NCBI GenBank assembly: GCA_025934635.1
Contig: JAICWX010000012.1
Location: 1-56,922, forward strand
DNA length: 56,922 nt
Direction: 5' to 3'
Source of the DNA: Streptosporangiaceae bacterium
Lineage (GTDB): Bacteria > Actinomycetota > Actinomycetes > Streptosporangiales > Streptosporangiaceae
The position numbers and the translations under genes were made by a program. The notes beneath the pieces are model-generated. The model did no database searches. It was given only the letters and a program-made list of their open reading frames with translations, and had not been told where the DNA came from. Numbering within the stretch: the stretch's first letter is position 1; each line of letters opens with the position of its first letter. This document shows, in pieces, positions 1 through 7,600 of this stretch.

Positions 1-206
1 CAGGTACCGCATGCCAGGCCATCATTCCCTTCTCTTACGGTGCCGCGGGCCAACGAGGAGGGGGATCTCGGAGGGCCCGTGTCACCGGGTTAGCGCGGGC
101 GATGACTTCGATTCTCGCACGCGGGGGTGTCCATCTCGGGAAACCCGTTCGTCGTCCGAGTAGGCGGCCGAAAGGCGGCCCGGGACTTCCGACCGATGGA
201 GGAGCG

Positions 207-443
207 ATGCTTTACTCGCTGTCATACCAGATGTACAAGCAGGAGCACGGCCTGGAGACGGCCGCCGAGCGGCGGGCGGCGGACGCGCGGGCGGGCGAGG
301 CCGCCGCCGCGTTCGCCGCCGGGCTGGGAGGCCTGCGGCTCGTCACCGGGCGCGTTCTGCGCCCGCGGGACCGCGGCCGGCCGGCTGACGAGGCGGCAGA
401 CGCGGTGGCCGCGCCGGCCCGGATCATGTCGAGTGCCCGGTAG
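207..443 (+). CDS. small hypothetical protein preceding a YCII/DGPF gene
   Basis: A 78-residue protein that starts MLYSLSYQMYKQEHG and continues as an Ala/Arg-rich chain. The ATG at 207 is chosen because GGAGG lies just upstream (about 199-203); longer forms of the frame begin without a ribosome site. It ends 9 bases before the next gene, so the two are probably co-transcribed. The N-terminal hydrophobic and Tyr-rich stretch is short, with no clear signal peptide or membrane span. I do not recognise a family. The 206 bases before it contain no convincing gene, only G-rich spacer. Existence as a gene is likely from the ribosome site and spacing; function is unknown. Confidence 0.55.
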   Translation: MLYSLSYQMYKQEHGLETAAERRAADARAGEAAAAFAAGLGGLRLVTGRVLRPRDRGRPADEAADAVAAPARIMSSAR

Positions 444-452
444 GGAGGGACC

Positions 453-1184
453 ATGCGTTACATGCTGATCTACGCGAGCGACCCGGACCTGGCCCGGGAG
501 TGGAACGACGAGGCCGACGCCGCCGTCTTCGCCTGGATCGAGGAGACCATCCGCACCCGCGTCAACCTGCAGGGAGCCCGCCTGCGGCCGACGGCGGACG
601 CCACCACGGTCAAGATCAGGGACGGCGAGCTCATTATCACCGACGGGCCCTACGCGGAGACCAAGGAGCAGATCGCCGGCTACGACCTGCTCGAGTGCGA
701 CAGCCTGGACGAGGCGGTGCGGCTAGCCGCCGAGAACCCGCACTCCTGGGCGGGGTCGATCGAGGTCCGCGCCCTGCCGGACAGGGCCCCGGCCGTGCCC
801 CTGCCCAAGCCGGACGCGGGCAAGAGCAGGTACATGATGCTGGTCTGCACCGACCCGGCGGTCGACCCCCGCGAGTTCGACCGCATCGAGCCGGTCGACC
901 CCTGGGTCGCCGAGATGGACGGCCGCGGTGCCCGCCTGTACGGCAGCGAGCTGGCGCCGCCCGACCAGGCCCGCACAGTCCGGGTGCGGAGCAAGCAAGC
1001 GATCGTGACCGACGGCCCGTTCGCCGAGACCAAGGAGCAGGTCGCCGGCTACGACGTGATCGACTGCGCCGACCTCGACGAGGCCATCGAGATCGCGTCC
1101 AAGCACCCGACGGCCTGGTGGGGCACCATCGAGGTACGGCCGATCGCGGCGAATCACTGCGGCGGCGCCGACCCGGCCAGCTGA
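453..1184 (+). CDS. tandem YCII-related (DGPF) domain protein
   Basis: The 243-residue protein contains two copies of the YCII/DGPF fold. Each copy starts with a YMLIYASDP- or YMMLVCTDP-like strand and ends with the family hallmark DGP[YF]AETKEQ[IV]AGYD (around residues 68-84 and 185-201). Proteins of this family are normally single-domain, about 110-130 residues, and are often encoded beside ECF sigma factors; none is present here. The duplication looks like an in-frame fusion that could fold as an intramolecular version of the usual dimer (inference). The ATG at 453 is preceded by GGAGGGA. No enzymatic activity is established for the family, so only the fold is called. Confidence 0.9.
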   Translation: MRYMLIYASDPDLAREWNDEADAAVFAWIEETIRTRVNLQGARLRPTADATTVKIRDGELIITDGPYAETKEQIAGYDLLECDSLDEAVRLAAENPHSWAGSIEVRALPDRAPAVPLPKPDAGKSRYMMLVCTDPAVDPREFDRIEPVDPWVAEMDGRGARLYGSELAPPDQARTVRVRSKQAIVTDGPFAETKEQVAGYDVIDCADLDEAIEIASKHPTAWWGTIEVRPIAANHCGGADPAS

Positions 1185-1286
1185 CCTGGGCCCCGGCCTC
1201 CGGCCCGTCCGCTTCGCGTGAGTCCCAGCCCGTACCGGTTCGTCCCCTGTATCGTGCTTTGTCGGAAGGGAAGCGGGTGAACAGGG

Positions 1287-1688
1287 TTGGGCAGGCTGAA
1301 GAGCGCGGTTTACGCCCAGATGGAAGACATGAGCTTCCGGTCGGGCGCCGCCGTGGCCGGTGCGGCGCTGGCCGTCGTCGGCGCGGTCATCGCGCTGGCG
1401 GTCATGCTGACCGGGCATAGCGCCGCGGCGACCGGCACGTCCCCGGACGTGGCCGCCCGCCTGTCCAGCCCGGCGTCCTCGGCGCCGGCCCCCGCGACGT
1501 CCGCCGTGCCCTCGACCACACCCCGGCCCCGCCAATCGAAGGTCCCCCCGGACAGTGGCCGGGACCTACCCGCAGGCCCCGCCCAGCCCCCACACGACGA
1601 CGGCCCCGCGTGCCTCGGCGCCCGCCCCGTCACCTTCTGCTCACCTGACCACCCGATGGCCGACGCCGCTGAAATGGGCGCCGAGTAA
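1287..1688 (+). CDS. putative small single-pass membrane protein
   Basis: The reading frame encodes up to 133 residues: a short N-terminus, one hydrophobic helix (AAVAGAALAVVGAVIALAVM, about residues 21-40), then a Ser/Thr/Pro/Ala-rich tail of the kind seen in extracellular linkers of actinobacterial membrane proteins, with two cysteines near the C-terminus. The start is uncertain: TTG at 1287, or ATG at 1320 or 1329, all before the helix. The topology (short cytoplasmic end, disordered exported tail) is inferred. No family recognised. It converges with the DUF1707 gene. Confidence 0.45.
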   Translation: MGRLKSAVYAQMEDMSFRSGAAVAGAALAVVGAVIALAVMLTGHSAAATGTSPDVAARLSSPASSAPAPATSAVPSTTPRPRQSKVPPDSGRDLPAGPAQPPHDDGPACLGARPVTFCSPDHPMADAAEMGAE

Positions 1689-1723
1689 CCCGAATAAGTC
1701 CGCCCGGTCCGGTTGGCGCTGGC

Positions 1724-1761
1724 CCGGGTAACTAGGCCGGGTAACTAGGCCGGTAACTAGG
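1724..1761. repeat. 13-base tandem repeat (x3) overlapping a stop codon
   Basis: Three head-to-tail copies of CCGGGTAACTAGG (1724-1736, 1737-1749 and a 12-base third copy 1750-1761). The last copy contains the TAG stop codon (complement of 1757-1759) of the DUF1707 gene. It lies in the convergent gap between that gene and the small membrane protein gene. Confidence 0.85.
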
Positions 1762-2245
1762 GCTTCCTGTCCAACCGCGCCGCGACCACGTTGGCCCCCG
1801 CGATTACCACCGCCATCACGTACGCCATCAGCAGCACGATGCTGACGCAGAACAGATCCTGGCTCCGGTCGTGCAGCGCCGCCGCCATCATGACCGGCAG
1901 CACGACCGTGGTCAGCCCGAGAGCCCAGGTGAACGCCCAGTGGTTGGCCCGCGGCCGCGCTACCGCCGGTCCCGCCAGCGCGGGTGGCGGCCAGTCGGGC
2001 CGCACCGGTGCCCGCGGGCGCCGGAGCGGCGCGGGCCTGGCCGGGATGTTCGCGGTGGCCCCGGCCAGTTCGGCGTAGGTCCGGGCCAGCAGCGCCCGGC
2101 CCGCCCGCTGATCCAGGTCGTCCCGGGTCAGGCGGCCCTGCGTGAACGCGACCTTGAGCGTCTCGATCGCCCGCTCGCGGTCAGCATCGGACGCACGGAA
2201 ACGGCCATGACCAGCCGCCACCGGGTCCACCGGCCTTGTCGTCAC
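1757..2245 (-). CDS. DUF1707 domain membrane protein
   Basis: The 162-residue protein has an N-terminal DUF1707 module (about residues 15-67; RFRASDADRERAIETLK then LTRDDLDQRAGRALLARTYAEL), a small domain common in actinobacterial membrane proteins. A Pro/Arg-rich linker follows, then two hydrophobic helices (WAFTWALGLTTVVLPVMMAA and LFCVSIVLLMAYVMAVVIAG). The start is a GTG with GGGAGG six bases upstream. DUF1707 is usually an N-terminal module on small membrane proteins and its role is not established. The gene is divergent from the Ser/Thr kinase gene across a 440-base gap. Confidence 0.85.
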   Translation of the reverse strand: MTTRPVDPVAAGHGRFRASDADRERAIETLKVAFTQGRLTRDDLDQRAGRALLARTYAELAGATANIPARPAPLRRPRAPVRPDWPPPALAGPAVARPRANHWAFTWALGLTTVVLPVMMAAALHDRSQDLFCVSIVLLMAYVMAVVIAGANVVAARLDRKP

Positions 2246-2334
2246 CGGCGCCTCCCGGGGAGCACAACGCAGCCACAGCGTAACCCGCCCGCTACCGCCA
2301 CGTCACCCGGACCGGCGCCTCCCCTGCTCGTCCC

Positions 2335-2420
2335 GGCTCCTCCCCGCATCCCGCCGCCCCCCGCCCATCCCCCGCCCATCCCGCCGCCCCGCCCCATCCC
2401 GCCGCCCCCGCCCCATCCCG
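2335..2420. repeat. C-rich low-complexity tract
   Basis: A pyrimidine-strand-biased run of imperfect CCCATCCCGCCGCCCCGCC-like units between the divergent DUF1707 and kinase genes. It gives open frames rich in Pro or Gly on both strands, which I treat as artefacts of composition. No promoter can be pinned in it. Confidence 0.7.
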
Positions 2421-2424
2421 CGCA

Positions 2425-2557
2425 GCTGACGACATTGATGGAGCATCCATGTCGTGATCGCGACATTGATGGAGCATCCATGTCGTTGCTCGAAGCCGAG
2501 TGAGGGCCACGGTCGACAACGAACGGGATCTTTGGTGCGGACGTGAATGCTGAGGCC
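2425..2557. repeat. dispersed ~133-base element with paired palindromes, copy 1
   Basis: The core (2430-2485) has two identical 25-base imperfect palindromes, each built from 11-base arms CGACATTGATG and CATCCATGTCG around a GAG centre, separated by TGATCG. A tail ends with TGGTGCGGACGTGAATGC then TGAGGCC (2533-2557). A second copy with the same order, spacing and tail lies at 21300-21432. It lies about 130 bases upstream of the Ser/Thr kinase start. It could be a REP/BIME-like element, a non-autonomous mobile element or a structured RNA; nothing decides among these. No coding potential is claimed. Confidence 0.8.
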
Positions 2558-2685
2558 GGAATCCGGCCCATAGGCGCCGAACCGGTACCAGCCGCCGCCT
2601 GGGCTCCTTCACAGGAGCGCGCCGGTGTGTCACTTGATGCCCGCGTGTCCGGTTAGCTCCCGCCCCGGTTGGGTAGCGCCCGTTC

Positions 2686-4578
2686 ATGGCCGTGGATGAG
2701 TCACAGCGATTGCTGGCTGGACGGTACCGGCTTGGCGCCGTCATCGGCCGGGGCGGCATGGGCACGGTCTGGAAGGCGCGCGACGAACTGCTCAACCGCG
2801 ACGTGGCCGTCAAGGAGATCGTCTGGCCGCCGCAGCTCGACCCGGCCGAACGTGAGCTCGCCCGCCGCCGCGCCGTCCGGGAGGCGCAGCTGGCCGCGCG
2901 GCTCCACCACCCGAACGTAGTGGCCATCTACGACATCGTCGAGGAAGACGACCGGCCCTGCATCGTCATGGAGCTCGTCCCGTTCCCTTCGCTGCGTGAC
3001 ACGGTGGCCGAGGACGGGCCGGTTTCCCCGACCGCGGCGGCCTTGATCGGACTCAGCCTGCTGGGCGCGCTGCGCGCGGTGCACGAGGCTGGTGTGGTGC
3101 ACCGGGACGTGAAGCCGGCCAACATCTTGCTGGGCCCCGAGGGCCGGGTGGTGCTGGCTGACTTTGGCATCGCCAAGGCCGCCGACAGCCCGGCCCTGAC
3201 CGCGTCCGGCCTGCTGGTCGGCTCGCCGTCCTACATCGCGCCCGAGCGGGCCCGCGGTGGGCTAGCCGGTCCTGCCTCGGACCTGTGGGCGCTGGGAGCC
3301 TCGCTGTTCCACGCCGTCGAGGGCAGACCGCCGTTCGAGCGGGACGGCGTGCTCGCCAGCCTGACCGCCGTGGTGGCCGACGAACCCGACCCGGCCCCCC
3401 ACGCGGGCCCGCTGTGGCCGGCCATCGAGCGGCTGCTCGACAAGGACCCGGATACCCGCCTCGACATCGCCCGGGCCGAGCAGCTCCTCCTGCCGGTCGC
3501 CTCCGGCGGCGCCCCCGCCGTCGCAGTCACCGCCGCGCAACCAGCCGCGACCGAAGCCCTGCCCGCGGCCGAAGCCGTGCCCGCGGCCGAAGCCCTGCCC
3601 GCGGCCGAAGCCCTGCCCGCGGCCGAAGCCGTGCCCGAGCTCGAAGCCCTGCCCGAGCTCGAAGCCCTGCCCGAAGCCGAGGCGCCGCCCGAGCCCGAGG
3701 CCCCGCCCGGGTCTGAAGCCCCGTCCGAGGAGTACGTCCTACCCAGAGACCACGTCCTGCCCGCGGACTTCATCGCGCCCGCGGACCGCCGCCCGCGTGC
3801 CAGGAGCCGCCCGGCCGGCACCGGCCGTCCCCGCCGCCCCCGGCCGGCCCTGGCCAAGATCACCGCCGTCGCGGCCGCCGCGCTGATCGCCGCGGGCGTC
3901 GCCGTGTCCTTCCTCCTCCCGTCCGCGCACCCCTCGACCCCGCGAGCGGGCACGACGCCGCATGCGGGCACGACGCCGTCCGCGACCGCGACCCGCCCGT
4001 CATCGGCTGGCTCAGCCTCCTCCGCGCCGGCCAGCTCCGCCTCCTCTGCGCCGGCCACCACGCCGTCCAGCCCGTCGGCGTCCGCCACGCCGTCCGCATC
4101 CGGCTCAGCCAGTGCGGGCACCGGCGCCGTCCCCGCCGGGTACTACCGGTTCACCAACTCGACCGGCTTCTCGATCGGGGTCCCGCGCGGCTGGCAGATC
4201 TCGCACGACGGGCACTACGTGTACATCAGGGATCCCGCCAACAGCGGCATCTTCCTGCTGATCGACCAGTCGGATCAGCCCCAGCCCGACCCGCTGGCGG
4301 ACTGGCGGCAGCAGGCCGCGGCCCGTCAGTCGACCTACCCCGGTTACCACTTGATATTGCTTCAGGCCGTCCATTACCCGCAGGCGGAAAAGGCCGCGGA
4401 CTGGGAATTCACCTACGACAGGAACGGCATCGAGGTCCAGGTGCTGAACCGGAACATCCTGGCCAACGCGAAGCACGCCTACGCGCTCTACTGGTCGACG
4501 CCGGCCAGCGACTGGAACGCCTACTACCACTACTTCCAGGCCTTCGCGGACACCTTCACACCCGCCCCCGCGAGCTAG
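2686..4578 (+). CDS. transmembrane Ser/Thr protein kinase
   Basis: The 630-residue protein begins with a Hanks-type kinase domain (about residues 12-265): glycine loop GRGGMG (21-26), lysine K43 in VAVKE, HRDVKPAN catalytic loop (139-146), DFG (159-161), APE (185-187). A linker of about ten 6-residue repeats (ALPAAE-like) follows, then a basic stretch, one membrane helix (about 391-412), a Ser/Thr/Ala-rich stalk and an extracellular domain (about 485-630, starting YYRFTNSTGFSIGVPRGWQI) with no PASTA repeats. This is a receptor-like layout in which the outer domain probably senses a ligand or cell-wall state. All catalytic residues are present. ATG 2686 places the kinase fold ten residues in. 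Confidence 0.95.
   Translation: MAVDESQRLLAGRYRLGAVIGRGGMGTVWKARDELLNRDVAVKEIVWPPQLDPAERELARRRAVREAQLAARLHHPNVVAIYDIVEEDDRPCIVMELVPFPSLRDTVAEDGPVSPTAAALIGLSLLGALRAVHEAGVVHRDVKPANILLGPEGRVVLADFGIAKAADSPALTASGLLVGSPSYIAPERARGGLAGPASDLWALGASLFHAVEGRPPFERDGVLASLTAVVADEPDPAPHAGPLWPAIERLLDKDPDTRLDIARAEQLLLPVASGGAPAVAVTAAQPAATEALPAAEAVPAAEALPAAEALPAAEAVPELEALPELEALPEAEAPPEPEAPPGSEAPSEEYVLPRDHVLPADFIAPADRRPRARSRPAGTGRPRRPRPALAKITAVAAAALIAAGVAVSFLLPSAHPSTPRAGTTPHAGTTPSATATRPSSAGSASSAPASSASSAPATTPSSPSASATPSASGSASAGTGAVPAGYYRFTNSTGFSIGVPRGWQISHDGHYVYIRDPANSGIFLLIDQSDQPQPDPLADWRQQAAARQSTYPGYHLILLQAVHYPQAEKAADWEFTYDRNGIEVQVLNRNILANAKHAYALYWSTPASDWNAYYHYFQAFADTFTPAPAS
3556..3735 (+). repeat. 18-base tandem repeat in the kinase linker
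   Basis: About ten in-frame 18-base units with consensus GCCCTGCCCGCGGCCGAA, encoding [AL/AV]PAAE- then PELE- and PEPE-like hexapeptides. Early units are near-identical and later ones drift, as expected for expansion by slippage or unequal exchange. They make an acidic, Pro/Ala-rich spacer between the kinase domain and the membrane helix. Confidence 0.85.
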
Positions 4579-4672
4579 CCCGTCACTCGGTAGCCCCGCT
4601 CACGCCGTGCGTACACTAACGACACAAGACGCAAACGGGTGCCATGTGTCAGCTTTAGGGGACGGGCTAGCC

Positions 4673-7600
4673 GTGAGACGGGACGACGGATCCGACCTGG
4701 GGAGTTCGGCCCGCGATGCGGGCCCGGTCGCGGACGTCCCGGTCGCCGCGGGTACCGTGCGCTGGGAGCGGCCGACCGCGCGGAGCTTCTGGAACGCGCT
4801 GGCCGATCCCGAGCGGGAAGCGCTGGCGGCGGCCGGGGTGGAGGAGATCTTCCGGCCCGGCGCGGTGCTGTGCCGCGCGGGTGACGACACCTCTCACGTG
4901 ATGATCATCGACTCGGGCTGGGTCAAGGTCAGCGTCCGCGAGGCCCCCCGTGCGGCCGAGAAGATCCTCGCCGTGCGCGGCCAGGGCGACGTCGTCGGGG
5001 AGCGGGCCGCGCTGACCGCCGGCGTCCGGTCGGCCACCGTGACCGCGCTGGACGAGGTGTCGGCGATGGTGATCCCGGCCGAGCGGTTCGCGGAGTTCCT
5101 GCGTGCCCACCCGCGCGCCGCCGAGGTCCTCGAGCGCCAGGTGACCGAGCGCCGGGACGAGGACCGGGCCCGCCTTTTCTCCGCCGAAGACGCCGGGGCC
5201 GAACGGGCCGCCCCCGAGCGGCGGCTGGCCTGGCTGCTGTCCGACCTGGCCCAGCGCCGGGGCGGCCACCAGCACGGCGTGTTCACGCTGCCGATGTCGC
5301 AGCAGGAGCTGGCGGACTGGGCCGGGACGAGCGCGGACGCGGTGGGCCGGTTCCTGCGCTCGTGGCGGGACCGGGGGATCGTCGCCCGCGGCGAGCGGTC
5401 CCGCCGGCTCACCGTCATCGACCTGGGCGCCCTCGCCGCCCTCAGCGACCCCGTGCCCGAACAGGCCGGGCCGCCGCCGAACGGCCACACCCCCGCCGAA
5501 GCGGCCGCGCAGCATCCCCAGAAGACACAGGAAGCACAGAATTACCAAGAAGCACAGAATTATCAAGAAGCACAGTGGCAGCGCAGCTGGCATGAGCCGC
5601 TGAACTGCGCAGTCGTGTTCACCGACGTAGCCGGGTTCTCTGATCCGCTGCGCACCGACAGCGACCGCGACGTGGTGCGCACCGCGCTGTACGACATCCT
5701 GCGCGCCGCCTTCGAGGCCTCCGGGGTGCCGTGGGCGGCCTGCTACCGCGAGGACCGCGGTGACGGCGCCGTCATCGTCGTGCCACCGGTCATCTCCACC
5801 CTGCGGGTGGTCGACCCGCTGGCCGCCGAGCTGGCCGACCGGCTGCGCCAGTACAACCGCCGGGCCAGCGAGGTGGTGCGGATCCAGCTGCGGGTCGCGC
5901 TGCACGTCGGGCCGGTCGGCAAGGACCCCGAAGGGCTCACCGGGCGGGCCGTGATCACGACCGCGCGGATCCTCGACGCACCGGTGATCAAGGCCAGGCT
6001 GGCCGCCGAGCACGCCGACCTGGTGTTCGCGGTGTCCGACTACGTCTACGACCACGTGGTGCGGAACTACGACGGGCGGGTCGACCCGGCGGTCTTCGAG
6101 CACCTGGAGTGCCAGGTCAAGGAATCGCACGTGTCGGCCTGGGTGCGCCTGGCCGGCCGGGTGGCCGCGCCGGCGCCGGACCTGGGTCACCCGGCCGCAC
6201 CCGCGCCGGGCAGCCTCCCGGCCCCGCTGCCGGTCGCGCCCCCGCTCGGCAAGCTGCCGCCCGAGATCCGCGGCCGCGAGGCGCTGACCGGGGAGCTGCG
6301 CCGGGCCCTGCGGCCCTACCCGTGGCGGGCCAGCCGGGCGTTCGTGATCGCCGGCATGGGCGGCCTGGGCAAGTCGACCATCGCGCTGACCGCGGCCCGG
6401 ATGGCCAGGGAGCGCGGCCACCGCGTCTGGTGGGTCCGGGCGGCCGACACGGCCCAGCTGACCAGCGGGATGCTCGAGGTGCTGCGGGAGCTCGGGGCGC
6501 CGCAGTCGGTGACGCGCCCGGTGCGCGAAGGGGCGCAGACCGCCCCGGACCGGGCCTGGGAGTTCCTCAACTCCGACCACGGCGCGGGCCGCCGCTGGCT
6601 GCTGGTGTTCGAGGGCGCGGACAACCCGGCGGTGCTGGCCGGCGCGGACGCGGGCACCCCGGCCGACGGCACCGGGTGGCTGCGGGCCGACCCGGCCGGG
6701 ATGGTGATCGTGACCACCCGGATCAGGGACCCGCGGGTGTGGGGTTCCCGGGTCACGCTGCGCGAGCTGCGGCCGCTGGACGACGAGGCGGGCGCCGAGG
6801 TGCTGCGGGACCTGGCCCCCGAGATCACCGATCGCGGCGGGACCGAGGCGCGCGAGCTGTCCCGGCGCCTCGGCGGGCTGCCGCTGGCGCTGCACCTGGC
6901 CGGCACCTACCTGGGCTCGCCGTTCGCCCGCTGGACCACGTTCGCGGGGTACCGGCAGGCCCTGGACGGCGTGGAGCTGCCCGCGGCCCTGACCGACATC
7001 GAGGTGCGGGGCGCGGACATCCACGCCACCGTGCAGCGCACCTGGGACCTGTCCCTGGACGCGCTGGCGGCCGACGGCATGCCGCAGGCCCGCCCGCTGC
7101 TGCTGGTGCTGTCCTGCTTCGCGCCCGCCACCCCCATCCCGGCCGGGCTGCTGCAGCTCCCGCCGCTGGGTGAGCTGCTGGCCCGCCGCACCGGCAACCA
7201 CGACAACCAGAACAATACGACCGAACGAAGTGGGCTCCGCGACGCCCTGCAAGGCCTCTCCTACACCGGGCTGATCGACATCTCGGCCACCAGCGGCCCG
7301 GCCGGGTTGAACGCCGTCACGGTGCACCCGGTGGTCGCCGACGCCAACCGGATCCGGCTGGCGGCCAGCGTCGCGGCCGAGCGCGCGGCCGTGCAGGAGA
7401 CCACGGTGGCACTGCTGGAGGCGGCCACGGCCGGGCTCGACCCGGTCCGCCCGGCCGACTGGCCGCCCTGGCGGCTGCTGCGGCCGCACGTGAACGCCGT
7501 CATCGACCTGCTCGCCGACGACCTGGACCCGGCGGTGCTGGGCCGCCTGCTCGCGGTCAGCGCGACCGGGACCGAGGCGCTGCTCGGGGCCGGGCGGCTG

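Noticed and set aside
1..206. Short frames before the first gene
   Set aside because: Two alternative frames run through this spacer into the small gene, but neither has a ribosome site and their translations are Arg/Gly-rich shadows.
2242..2571. Gly-rich ORFs over the C-rich tract and palindromes
   Set aside because: They consist of simple repeats and of the translated palindrome (MDAPSMSRSRH-like), which recurs at 21.3 kb only because the DNA element does.
4607..4672. Upstream GTG starts (4607, 4646) for the giant regulator
   Set aside because: No ribosome site before either; GTG 4673 has AGGGGA at the right distance and the extra residues add no domain.
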